NCBI GenBank assembly: GCA_947646015.1 | Contig: CANSEY010000017.1 | Coordinates: 19,295-83,294 of the forward strand | Reading direction: 5' to 3' | DNA from: an uncultured Bacteroides sp. | Lineage (GTDB): Bacteria; Bacteroidota; Bacteroidia; Bacteroidales; Bacteroidaceae | Length of the DNA: 64,000 bases | Shown here: piece by piece, positions 26,484 through 35,061 of the stretch | How the letters are laid out: every line of letters begins with the position of its first letter | Numbering within the stretch: position 1 is the stretch's first letter | Made by a program: the position numbers and the translations under genes | The notes under the pieces: generated by a model | Seen by the model: the letters and a program-made list of their open reading frames with translations, nothing else | Database searches by the model: none | What the model was told of the DNA's origin: nothing

Positions 26484-28268
26484 TCAGAACTTCGTCCGCA
26501 AAAAATCTCCCAAAGAATTTATATTCTTTTTTAAATCCATTTTTGCGTCCAATTTCTCTCTTATTCGGAAAATTGCTTTATTTAGGGTATTCTTGCTTTT
26601 CCCTAATTTTTGTTCCATTTGTTGGGTGGAAAGATGTTCATAAGAGAGTACACAAAGAAGCGATTCATAAGGGGTAAGCTTCAAATGGGGATCACGCAGG
26701 AAAGCAACTAATGGAGCATTGTAAAGTTTATAGATAGTAACCACAGCTTTATAACAATCCTCCGAAATCACTCCCTCAGCATCAAAGTAACGGTAAACGT
26801 CCAATTCTGCCAATAGTTCTGAACGAGCGTCATCAACCTTCCGCAACTGTTTTTGTAAAACAAGTAAGTCTTGTTCCATTTTGTTATTAGTTTGACTCAC
26901 ATCATCAGCTCTTTGTTTAATTAGAGCGAATTGCTGCTCAATGCTCTTTTTTTCATCAGTCAAATCAATCAGACTTTTATTATAATCCTCTTTCATTGTA
27001 GATGCCTCTTTACGGATTCGTTCAATCTGATCATTCATCTCTTTTATAACCTGCTTCCCTTCATCCAACTCTGCTCTCTGAGTAATAAGTTCGCGCTCCT
27101 TCGCCCTTTTATAACGTTTGTATATATGAAAAACGTAAGCCAAAGATATCGCAAGTAAAAGTAAGCAGAGAATAAAGCAATATAATAACAATCGGCTAAT
27201 TTTATTTTTCTTAATTAATATCTCCTGATCGTATTTAGCCTGAACCTCTACGATGCGCTTTGCTTGTGAAAGTCGATAAACAGAATCCGCAGACTGGATA
27301 TAAAGAGGCACATAGTGTTCTATATCTTGAAGATTCTGTTTACTGACAGCTTCGTTCAGCAAGGAGGCATATACTGCCTTTCGGGTATAAATATTCTCTG
27401 AATTCAGGGCTTTATGCCATAAAGAATCAACTAAATCTCCACGATTTTGTCTTGTATAGATTGTAGCCAATACGGCATATGAACGGAGTTTGTCCTCCGG
27501 AGTACTTGGTAATTTCAAAGAAGCGTTCACTACTTGTTCCGCTTTACCAAATTGATTGGTGAGCATATAAAAGACACCCACATTATGATAAATATTAGCT
27601 TGCCAGGCAGCATCAATATCCGGCACATAAGACAAAACCTCACTAAAAAGAGAGTCTGCCCGATGCGTCTCTCCTAAATAGACAGATATCTTAGCCATAT
27701 CCTGTAATCCGGAAGCCGTCAAAGTTGGATTTTGTATGGTTCGATAGCAAGGCAAAGCCTTTTCATAATATAATAATGCCTTCTTATAATGCTCTTCATC
27801 CCTATTCAAATGTCCCAGATAGCTGTAAATCAATCCTACTAAATAATAATCAGTCAAATCCGGAATCATAGATTCCGCTTTTTTATACAGGAGTGTAGCA
27901 CCCTCTAAGTTCCCTTGTTGCTGAAACACCCTACCCTTATAAAATAAAGCTTTAGCTTTACACTCCGCATCACCTTTATTTGAATAATAGCCAACAGCTA
28001 TTTGTATCAACGAATCCGAGCTCAACGGTAAATCATTCTTATCCATTGCCTGGGTCAACAGTAGGCAATAATCAGCTTGGTTTTCTCCCGTCAACTTTTC
28101 AGGATCCGATATTTGATGAAGATACACTAAAGCACTATCGGGACATTCCTCCATACACATTTCGGCCTGACGTAACAAACGGACTACTTGCCCCTCAGAA
28201 CGCCCATCGGTACAACTTACCAAAAACAAAACAAATAACAATACGCAGCAGATATAAGATGATTTCAT
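26484..28268 (-). CDS. Membrane-anchored TPR regulator with C-terminal HTH
   Basis: 594 residues. The lipoprotein-type signal peptide (lipobox FLVSC near residue 19) is followed by tetratricopeptide-like helices (about 35-330; for example AKALFYKGRVFQQQGNLEGA). Next come one membrane helix (about 357-378, LLLYCFILCLLLLAISLAYV), a long coiled coil (about 385-490), and a LuxR/sigma-like helix-turn-helix near the end (LTPYESLLCVLSYEHLSTQQ then MEQKLGKSKNTLNKAIFRIREK). The topology puts the TPR part in the periplasm and the HTH in the cytoplasm, a one-component sensor. It sits immediately upstream of the RiPP promoter and is its best candidate regulator. Confidence 0.8.
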   Translation of the reverse strand: MKSSYICCVLLFVLFLVSCTDGRSEGQVVRLLRQAEMCMEECPDSALVYLHQISDPEKLTGENQADYCLLLTQAMDKNDLPLSSDSLIQIAVGYYSNKGDAECKAKALFYKGRVFQQQGNLEGATLLYKKAESMIPDLTDYYLVGLIYSYLGHLNRDEEHYKKALLYYEKALPCYRTIQNPTLTASGLQDMAKISVYLGETHRADSLFSEVLSYVPDIDAAWQANIYHNVGVFYMLTNQFGKAEQVVNASLKLPSTPEDKLRSYAVLATIYTRQNRGDLVDSLWHKALNSENIYTRKAVYASLLNEAVSKQNLQDIEHYVPLYIQSADSVYRLSQAKRIVEVQAKYDQEILIKKNKISRLLLYCFILCLLLLAISLAYVFHIYKRYKRAKERELITQRAELDEGKQVIKEMNDQIERIRKEASTMKEDYNKSLIDLTDEKKSIEQQFALIKQRADDVSQTNNKMEQDLLVLQKQLRKVDDARSELLAELDVYRYFDAEGVISEDCYKAVVTIYKLYNAPLVAFLRDPHLKLTPYESLLCVLSYEHLSTQQMEQKLGKSKNTLNKAIFRIREKLDAKMDLKKNINSLGDFLRTKF

Positions 28269-28311
28269 CTGTCTTCAAATATAATCCAAAATAAAGAATA
28301 AAATAAGTTCT

Positions 28312-28370
28312 ATGAACCCATTCCTCAAAAGTACAATTATATTTTTAAATATCAACAATAAGTAAAATAA
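28312..28370. repeat. 59-bp repeat upstream of the regulator, copy A
   Basis: Begins ATGAACCCATTCCTCAAAAG, runs through a poly-T/A block, and ends AGTAAAATAA. It is near-identical to 30450-30507. It lies 44-102 bp upstream of the regulator start, where regulatory sequence is expected. Confidence 0.75.
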
Positions 28371-28489
28371 AGAATAGAACAGACCTATTCTTTTTCCGGA
28401 AAAGTATATATCTATCCGGTGGATCATTTAATAATTTTATCGCAAATGCCTTGTCGGTTATTACAGCATATTGTTTCTTTAATAAGAAA

Positions 28490-28522
28490 CCCGCCATTGA
28501 TGTGGACTTTATCAATGACGGG
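28490..28522 (-). terminator. Terminator downstream of the first propeller gene and protease relic
   Basis: CCCGCCATTGAT (28490-28501) pairs with ATCAATGACGGG (28511-28522), one mismatch in 12, with a T-rich run following in minus-strand direction (TTTCTTATTAAAG). Confidence 0.65.
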
Positions 28523-28558
28523 CAGTTTAGATTATTCTAAGATTGTATCGAATCACGT

Positions 28559-28942
28559 TAATATTATTATTTCATTCAATCACCTTGAACCTCATTTCTA
28601 TCAATAACCACCGGTATTTTATAAGATTTACCTTGACGGACAATATCGTATACCAATGTGTCTTGTCGGCTTAGCTCCGCATCCTCTTCCATAGAGATCA
28701 TTTTAATAGGAATTTCATTTATAGCAATAATTTCATCACCTTCTAACAAACCGGCTTTTTTAATATAATTACTCTCATAATCGGCAATTTTAGTAATAAT
28801 AATTTTTCCATGGCTATTCATACGGGATGACATGTGGAATCGTTTCTTCCGAGGATTGACCACTCGTTTGTAGTTGTTTATTGGCTGCAAACCTAATCTT
28901 TGTGATTTCATATCAAAGAAAACATTAAATCTTTTAAGAAAA
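28559..28942 (-). pseudogene. Detached C-terminal copy of the aspartyl protease/PDZ gene
   Basis: 384 bp matching 18917-19300 at a constant offset of 9642 with only scattered substitutions. It encodes LKRFNVFFDMKSQRLGLQPI and the entire PDZ domain to the stop codon. The open frame runs on to 29034, but the first about 30 residues are unrelated sequence overlapping the end of the neighbouring propeller gene. There is no signal peptide and neither protease half site, so this is a fragment rather than a working protease. It ends with the same 3' flank as the parent, consistent with recent duplication or gene conversion. Confidence 0.85.
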
Positions 28943-28987
28943 AGCATTAGTTTTTCAGTGGTTCTACCAAAGGCTATACTATAAATA

Positions 28988-30208
28988 TTATTCCTTAAAT
29001 TTAGCGATAAGCAACACCGGATTATCTTCGTCATTCAATTTTGAAGCAATCTCTTTCAACTCTCCTTTCAACTTTCCTTGCCCGTTAAGTTCGATGAGCT
29101 CCTCGGCCGGATAATATTGTATGGCATAGTTTTCAGGCACTACATGATAATTGGCGGACAATCGCATTTGGAATGCCGGAATATTGGTAGCGGACACTAC
29201 ATCCCTGTTTACCAGATCGACCCAGCAATATTCATTAGTGAACCTGTCATACAAATAAGATACCGGATCAGAAACACGGTTGTTCTTCACATCTATATCC
29301 TTTACTATCGTGTACCAAAGCAAATAACGGCCGGTCATCACATCAACCGTCGCTAAAATCGGAATATTGTTTTCGCTTGTATGGTTCCGGCGGACAGTCA
29401 ATGGAATCAAATGGTCATCACGATATACATACGCCGTATCCAATGAATAATCGGCAATCAGAATATCCGAACCAAAACGGGCTACGGGAGACATTAATAA
29501 ACTTACATAACCAAACGCACCGTCTCCTACTGTATAAGACAGTCCATCCCTTATTCTCTCCTTGACCGTGATGGGAATCGACGTTAATTTCCCGTCTTTC
29601 TTGGAAATCTTGTAATAAGGCGTTTTATTAACAGGATACTTCCCAATCTGAGAGTCGACAAGGCGATAATCTTCGCCAAACAGGAAATTTTCATCATACT
29701 CAAATATCGAAGAAGCAAACATGCGGTTTTGCGGCAGTTTAAGCGTGCGCCTGTATGCGCCGCCATAACCATACACCTGAATTCTGCTTTGTAACCCGTC
29801 ATAGATGAATATCTCCCGGGCTTTTTCATCGATGCAATAACCGCTGACAATATCTCCATATTCTTCCCCGCTCATGCCTGTATGGTTAAAAGAATGAAGG
29901 TATTTTCCTGACTTGTCAAAGAAGATAACATCACTTTTCTTGTTTACGGTAACAAGAAAGCTGTCCGTCATAAGGATGGGACGGATACCGACCAATGAGC
30001 TGTCACCTGTTTCCAACACGACATATCTTACATCTGCGATATCCTGAAGAATGATTTCTTTCTCGGGGTATTGCTCCTGCAAATCAAAAACAGGCAATCC
30101 GGTGAACGGCTCGACAGGAGTATTTACACATGCCGGCTTCTCTTTTTGAGAACTACCGGTACAGGCCACCAACGCACTAAGCACTAAAATCAAATATAGG
30201 TTTTTCAT
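28988..30208 (-). CDS. Six-bladed beta-propeller lipoprotein 1
   Basis: 406 residues. A lipoprotein signal peptide (lipobox LVAC, residue 16) leads into a predicted six-bladed propeller of the Bacteroides type often found beside GG-Bacteroidales loci. Blade-like repeats include DIADVRYVVLETGDSSLVGI, SDVIFFDKSGKYLHSFNHTG and EEYGDIVSGYCIDEKAREIF. It ends with an acidic/hydrophobic tail, DDNPVLLIAKFKE, in the same style as the other copies. It is the most diverged of the five and lies downstream of the main array across a 700-bp gap. Ligand unknown; surface or periplasmic binding is likely. Confidence 0.82.
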   Translation of the reverse strand: MKNLYLILVLSALVACTGSSQKEKPACVNTPVEPFTGLPVFDLQEQYPEKEIILQDIADVRYVVLETGDSSLVGIRPILMTDSFLVTVNKKSDVIFFDKSGKYLHSFNHTGMSGEEYGDIVSGYCIDEKAREIFIYDGLQSRIQVYGYGGAYRRTLKLPQNRMFASSIFEYDENFLFGEDYRLVDSQIGKYPVNKTPYYKISKKDGKLTSIPITVKERIRDGLSYTVGDGAFGYVSLLMSPVARFGSDILIADYSLDTAYVYRDDHLIPLTVRRNHTSENNIPILATVDVMTGRYLLWYTIVKDIDVKNNRVSDPVSYLYDRFTNEYCWVDLVNRDVVSATNIPAFQMRLSANYHVVPENYAIQYYPAEELIELNGQGKLKGELKEIASKLNDEDNPVLLIAKFKE

Positions 30209-30449
30209 TATAAATCTGTTTAAAAATGTATAAAATATTTCTCAGATAGAATCTGCATGAACAGCTTTTTCCTCCTTCTCCACCTTCACTCCGACCTGCG
30301 GCAGATTTGTGCATAAAGCCCAAATATCCCAACAAATAGATGACTTACTTTCATTTATACTAATTTATGAGAATTAAATAGTATCACATGTCAGGCTCCC
30401 GTAAATTAAAAGCAGGCAATCTAACAAATGGTTTAACACTATCAACACC

Positions 30450-30507
30450 ATGAACCCATCCTCAAAAATACAATTATATTTTTAAAAATCAACAATAAGT
30501 CGAATAA
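30450..30507. repeat. 58-bp repeat, copy B
   Basis: Matches 28312-28370 (ATGAACCCATCCTCAAAAAT, then the T/A-rich block and CAACAATAAGT). Copy A precedes a regulator gene; no regulator follows here, suggesting that the gene once attached to this copy was deleted. Confidence 0.75.
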
Positions 30508-30603
30508 TTCCGGTTGGTGAAATTCAAAAAAGGTATCAAATTCTTTTATTCAAATTAACACTGTTAACAGTCATTCCAAAATATCTTTTTTGGAGGATGC
30601 AAA

Positions 30604-30635
30604 GAACAAGTCTTTTGCATTTAAAAGAGCTGTTC
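30604..30635 (-). terminator. Second, weaker hairpin after the propeller array
   Basis: GAACA/TGTTC and CTTTT/AAAAG pair around a short loop. It shares the word ACAAGTCTTTT with the hairpin next to it. Confidence 0.4.
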
Positions 30636-30644
30636 CTTATCACC

Positions 30645-30683
30645 AAAAGACTTGCTTTAACAGTGTGTTAAAACAAGTCTTTT
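30645..30683 (-). terminator. Long hairpin downstream of the propeller array
   Basis: An 18-bp stem with one mismatch: 30645-30662 against 30666-30683, loop GTG, both ends flanked by AAAA/TTTT. It most likely ends minus-strand transcripts leaving the propeller gene at 30908. Confidence 0.65.
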
Positions 30684-30907
30684 AATCGCCCAAAACAAAT
30701 AGAGAAAACTAACTGATTTTTAATAGAATAGAATTAAAAAAACTCTATATTCTAATAAATTCGCAAACAGGACATAAAAGAAATACTCGCCAATTTAACA
30801 AGTAAGAAAGGTGCCTAATCTGATGTATCTATTCGCAATACATGCCTATTTACTGCTATTTCACAATTAAGTAGTCTTTTACCAGATCAGCCCATCATAA
30901 CTCCCCT

Positions 30908-32182
30908 TCAATTTTTCAACTTGTAAATGGCAATAATAGGATTGTCATCTTCTCCCATTTCATCAAGAAGACGCATTAATTCGGCTTTCTTCTCCGGGAA
31001 TTTAACTTTGGCATCTTTTATCGTTGCCTTCAGTTTATCGGCCTGAACTACATCAATAATCGAATAAACATGTCGATCATCAATATAGCGGAATCCGCCT
31101 ATATTAACACCACCGTCTATGTCATTTGTTATCCCGGGAGTATCTAGTGCAAACCAACCACCTATCTTATCAGAAGATTGGCTCCAACTCTTCACACCTC
31201 CCGTTTGCTTATTGAAGAAACTATACCACCACCTTTTTCCATAAACATAAGTAAGCAACAAAAAATCTTTGGTCTCTGCGATAGCCATCATTAAGATATA
31301 GTTTTCTCGCCTGCTTTGCCGACTTATTTGATACTCGGAAACAGGTAACTTATACCGTCCCAGATTTAAATGATAACGAGGAAAGATAGAGTCCAAACTT
31401 ACTCCATAAATTGTATCGTTAATTACAGAATAAGCATTATAGGAGTTATCATAAAACCAATGGCGTGGTCTATCAATCATCACAAACTGAGGACAATTCG
31501 CATAAAAACTTGATCCGAGATAAGGGCTTTGATTTGTCACAACAGTACCATCAGTTCCTACAATACAAACAGTAGAAACATATTGAGGAAAGAATTGACC
31601 TTCCGGTATAAAACCAGGATAACAAACAATGTTGTTATTCAAAAGATCAAAATCAGCAGATGCACTCATCAATGCTTCAAAATCTTTGGACGGAACTATC
31701 TTTTGAATAAATTGATTATCATGTACCCGATATACAAAAAAACCACTACGATAAGCAGCTTTTACATATACAAGACTATCCGTAGCTGAAAAACCAAGTA
31801 TTGTATTTGTTTCTCCCGGCCCTTGTCCCAATTTTCCGAGTGAACGAATATAAGCTCCATCTCTACTAAACATTTTTATTAAAGAATTCTCTCCATCACT
31901 CTTGACAAAAAGGAAGTGAGGAGTTAATTGTATCTTAGAAATATAACCTATCAACGACTGATCGGTTGTTTCAGGTTTAATATATTCCACATCCTCTATA
32001 AACAGACTCATCAACAGTTCTTCACCACAGTCGGAAAGATGATCAGCTAAATTGATTTCACGAAAGGCCTCTACGTGGAACTGCGTATTACTGGCGACAG
32101 ATGATTGATCATTGTTCTTCCTGCTCTGGCAAGCAATAAAGATACAAAACAGACCTAATATACAACTCAAAGACTTATACAT
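30908..32182 (-). CDS. Six-bladed beta-propeller lipoprotein 2
   Basis: 424 residues. The lipobox (CIFIAC, Cys about 18) is followed by the family opening REINLADHLSDCGEELLMSL and VEYIKPETTDQSLIGYI. Blades have the typical RDGAYIRSLGKLGQGPGETN, where Gly-Gln-Gly-Pro-Gly-Glu is conserved in most copies. It ends EMGEDDNPIIAIYKLKN. It is closely related to propeller 3 (shared IFPRYHLNLGRYKLP, DTPGITNDIDGGVNIGGF), so the two are tandem duplicates. Probably co-transcribed with propeller 3 (113-nt gap). Confidence 0.85.
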   Translation of the reverse strand: MYKSLSCILGLFCIFIACQSRKNNDQSSVASNTQFHVEAFREINLADHLSDCGEELLMSLFIEDVEYIKPETTDQSLIGYISKIQLTPHFLFVKSDGENSLIKMFSRDGAYIRSLGKLGQGPGETNTILGFSATDSLVYVKAAYRSGFFVYRVHDNQFIQKIVPSKDFEALMSASADFDLLNNNIVCYPGFIPEGQFFPQYVSTVCIVGTDGTVVTNQSPYLGSSFYANCPQFVMIDRPRHWFYDNSYNAYSVINDTIYGVSLDSIFPRYHLNLGRYKLPVSEYQISRQSRRENYILMMAIAETKDFLLLTYVYGKRWWYSFFNKQTGGVKSWSQSSDKIGGWFALDTPGITNDIDGGVNIGGFRYIDDRHVYSIIDVVQADKLKATIKDAKVKFPEKKAELMRLLDEMGEDDNPIIAIYKLKN

Positions 32183-32295
32183 ATCATTAATTCATATCGT
32201 TTATGAAAAATCACTAATCAACATCGTAATCTAATCCTTCAAAACATAAACAGTACATTCAGTATTCTTATAAGAGTTTTTTCCCGTAAGTAACT

Positions 32296-33540
32296 TTAGT
32301 CTTTCAATTTATAGAAAGCAATAATCGGATTATCATCCTCGCCCATTTCATCAAGAAACTTCAGCAGTTCGGCCTGCTTCTCAGGGAACTTGACCTTAGC
32401 TTCAGTAATATTGCGCCTTACCTGATCCAAATTATCCGGAGTGATTGCGAAGTGAAAACAGTTTTCACCTACATTATAGAAGTCTTTGAACGATTGAGAG
32501 CCGTCAATATCATTCGTTATACCCGGTGCATCGAGTATCATCCAATAATGAGCTTTAAAAGGAGTTTGCTCCCAAGAGTCGATCTTCTCCGTTTTTTTAT
32601 CGTATCGGCTGAACCATAACTTTTTATCAAACCAAAATTTTAAAAAAAGAAACTCTTTAGTTTCATAAACACTTTGCATCAGAACAAAATCTCCCCAACC
32701 ATAATCATGAGTAGGATCATATCTTCCGGAAGGCAATTTATATTTTCCAAGAGAAAGATGGTAACGAGGAAAGATAGAATCACAAGTAATGCCGTAGATC
32801 GTATCATTAATAAACGAATAAACATTACTTCTTCCACGATAGAGCCAAGAAGGATCAGAAGATAATTGTAATATTTTCTTATCACTAGAGGATAAGTAAG
32901 GGATTTGCTCCATCAATGTCTCTCCTTCTCCATTCGCAACACAAGCGCTTATAAATGTCTTACTATTATCAGGCGAATAAACAGTACCGGGATAATAAAC
33001 CAAACAATCTCCCATCACATCGATGGCCCTACTAAAAAAAACAGGCCATTTTAAAGGAATTTCCTTGACGAAGCTGTTATCCCGCATATCATAGACTGTC
33101 AGGCTGCCATTACGGCTGAACGGATAAATAAATACCAAATTGTCACTGACTGTGAAAAAGTCAATATTAGCTATCTCTCCGGGTCCCTGACCTACACGAC
33201 CGATTTTACGGATAAACTTTCCCGAAGTATCAAACATCATGACATGGTTCTGATTTCTTGAATAAATAAAGACAAACTTCTCCGTCCGCTTTGGCTGCTT
33301 TATATCACCGACTAATATACTATCCTGCGTTTCCAGCTTCACATACTCCACATCTTTCACGATGTCACTCAGCAGTAAAGGCTTGCCGCAATCTTTCAGG
33401 TTGTTAGCAAGATCAATATCTTTAAAGGTTTCCTCGGTCGGTAAAGCGTTATCATCCACCATATCCGGAGAAGAAGACTTGCTGCCACAAGCAGCAAGAA
33501 AAAACAATACCAAAAACAATGCGATATAATCTAACTTCAT
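32296..33540 (-). CDS. Six-bladed beta-propeller lipoprotein 3
   Basis: 414 residues, lipoprotein signal (FFLAAC, Cys 18). Body: TFKDIDLANNLKDCGKPLLL, SDIVKDVEYVKLETQDSILV, then DTSGKFIRKIGRVGQGPGEI, an NHL-like blade. C-terminus EMGEDDNPIIAFYKLKD. The ordered blades and strongly conserved tail indicate an intact fold. It begins 24 nt after propeller 4 and is therefore in the same transcript. Tandem paralogues with conserved backbones and different surface residues suggest binding to varied partners, perhaps related peptides; that is speculation. Confidence 0.85.
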   Translation of the reverse strand: MKLDYIALFLVLFFLAACGSKSSSPDMVDDNALPTEETFKDIDLANNLKDCGKPLLLSDIVKDVEYVKLETQDSILVGDIKQPKRTEKFVFIYSRNQNHVMMFDTSGKFIRKIGRVGQGPGEIANIDFFTVSDNLVFIYPFSRNGSLTVYDMRDNSFVKEIPLKWPVFFSRAIDVMGDCLVYYPGTVYSPDNSKTFISACVANGEGETLMEQIPYLSSSDKKILQLSSDPSWLYRGRSNVYSFINDTIYGITCDSIFPRYHLSLGKYKLPSGRYDPTHDYGWGDFVLMQSVYETKEFLFLKFWFDKKLWFSRYDKKTEKIDSWEQTPFKAHYWMILDAPGITNDIDGSQSFKDFYNVGENCFHFAITPDNLDQVRRNITEAKVKFPEKQAELLKFLDEMGEDDNPIIAFYKLKD

Positions 33541-33564
33541 AGGACGATAATTTATAGGTTATTA

Positions 33565-34788
33565 CTAATAGTTGGATTTAAGTTTCCCAATCATAAGAAT
33601 GTCATTATCATTTTCGTGCAAACTATTTCTCAAACCAGTGGCTCGCTTACGTATTTCAGGCTTTAAATCAGTTTGGGCAAGAACTTTATCTAAAGCATCC
33701 ATCAGTTCAAGAGGATCGTAAGAGATACAGACATAACCGTTGCGCATAGTCAAGAAAGGATAAGAAAGTCCCAAAAAGTCATTTGTAAAACGATCAATAC
33801 GCTTCACACTACCATCTTTTTTAGAAACACGAACATTAAATACAGTCATACGAACGGGAGAACCATCTGATGGCATTTTAGCCGGTCCAATAGTTACTCT
33901 ACTCCAATAATATTCCGGAGTCTCATGCAATGACGTTACAATATATTTATCCTCCTGCATTACATTATCCAAAGTAAAACAAGGTTTCAATACATTATTA
34001 GCAATATCATAGTGATATAGAGTATCAGGGCGTGTACGCCCGACAACCTGACAAAGGGAAAAAGAATAGGCATCAACATTCCGGGGAGCCAATACTTCAT
34101 TGCTATAATCCGGCAAAATTGCATAATTTACAGCAAATATTTTTTGCAAGATATTCCCCTTAAAATCTTGTACCCAACATAGATTCTTACTGATCGGTGC
34201 TTTTGGATTTCCTATATCAGTAAAGGGAAGAACGACCACTACAGCTTTTTCATTTTCCAAATCTATCCAAATGGAACTCTTCGTTATCGTTTCCGGCAAT
34301 GAAATACTCTCTTTCGATAAAAATCGGCCTTTAAGATCAAAAAATAACATTTTTTGATTCTCGGCAATAGCTACACGTCCCTGCTTTTCATCAAGAAATC
34401 TATTCACAGCATATTTATACTCTCCGGGGCCTTGACCAACTCCACCTATATCAGCCACATATCGTCCTTTACGAGTAAATAATTTCAAAGCAGAAACGCC
34501 ATCCGGCTCTATTAAAATATAATTGCTTGAAACATCAATACCAGAAGGATAAGTGGCAACCAATGCCTCTTCTCTACCATCCAACTTAATAATTTCCAAT
34601 GATTCTATCAAATCAGAAAACAACATTTCCTCACCCTTTAATTTCTCTATTTCCAGTAAATCGACAGCGTAAAAGGCGGAACCTTCTTTTATATCCCTCT
34701 CTTGGGGTATAAACAAAGAACATGAGGAAGCAGACATTGCAACCGATAAAAGAAAGAGAAGCGGATATAAAAAGTGTCTTGTCTTCAT
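33565..34788 (-). CDS. Six-bladed beta-propeller lipoprotein 4
   Basis: 407 residues from ATG 34788, matching the start of propeller 5; the frame itself is open to 34830. Signal peptide MKTRHFLYPLLFLLSVAMSA with lipobox SASSC. It contains TRKGRYVADIGGVGQGPGEY and the tail SLHENDNDILMIGKLKSNY. It is nearly the twin of propeller 5, with about the same length and motif spacing. A palindrome 59-73 bp upstream is shared with that gene, so both should respond to the same regulator. First gene of a three-gene propeller transcript (4, 3, 2). Confidence 0.85.
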   Translation of the reverse strand: MKTRHFLYPLLFLLSVAMSASSCSLFIPQERDIKEGSAFYAVDLLEIEKLKGEEMLFSDLIESLEIIKLDGREEALVATYPSGIDVSSNYILIEPDGVSALKLFTRKGRYVADIGGVGQGPGEYKYAVNRFLDEKQGRVAIAENQKMLFFDLKGRFLSKESISLPETITKSSIWIDLENEKAVVVVLPFTDIGNPKAPISKNLCWVQDFKGNILQKIFAVNYAILPDYSNEVLAPRNVDAYSFSLCQVVGRTRPDTLYHYDIANNVLKPCFTLDNVMQEDKYIVTSLHETPEYYWSRVTIGPAKMPSDGSPVRMTVFNVRVSKKDGSVKRIDRFTNDFLGLSYPFLTMRNGYVCISYDPLELMDALDKVLAQTDLKPEIRKRATGLRNSLHENDNDILMIGKLKSNY

Positions 34789-34846
34789 ATAAAAATAGAT
34801 TTTGGCTGAAAGTAAAAAACTACTTTTCATAAAGCATACCGCAAGA

Positions 34847-34861
34847 TACGAATTATTCGTA
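34847..34861. promoter_or_regulatory. Palindromic operator upstream of propeller 4
   Basis: TACGAA-TTA-TTCGTA. In minus-strand direction its last TA starts a -7-like element (TATCTTGC). The same palindrome occurs at the same distance (59-73 bp) before propeller 5, within a longer conserved stretch. Confidence 0.65.
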
Positions 34862-34911
34862 GAATGTTATTCTTTTAGGGATATGTTAAAAAGCATCTCA
34901 CTCAAAATTCT

Positions 34912-34974
34912 TCAGTCTTTCAATTTGTAAATGGCAATAATTGGATTATCATCCTCGTGGACATTTTGCACGAT
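34912..34974 (-). pseudogene. C-terminal remnant of a propeller gene
   Basis: Twenty codons ending in a stop, reading VHEDDNPIIAIYKLKD. This is the family C-terminus as found in propellers 2 and 3, whereas the flanking genes end HENDNDILMIGKLK. An in-frame stop lies just upstream. It marks a propeller gene of the other subtype that was lost between copies 4 and 5. Confidence 0.75.
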
Positions 34975-35061
34975 CTATCAATATCACATATACTTGAGAA
35001 CCTTCAGTGATTCGCCTGATAGCATTTAGAGATACAACCGAAATTTATAGATTACTTATAG

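Larger units (their letters stand above)
30209..30907. other. Gene-free interval with hairpins and a regulatory-like repeat
   Basis: About 700 bp with no convincing gene. It holds the second copy of a 58-bp repeat (30450-30507) and two hairpins (30604-30635 and 30645-30683). On the minus strand 30242-30365 stays open (about 40 codons, ending KVEKEEKAVHADSI) but lacks a start codon and matches nothing I know. It may be a remnant of a lost gene. Confidence 0.5.

Noticed and set aside
30242-30365. Start-less minus-strand open frame ending KVEKEEKAVHADSI
   Set aside because: Looks faintly protein-like, but it has no start codon and no similarity I can name; kept only as a note in the gap entry.
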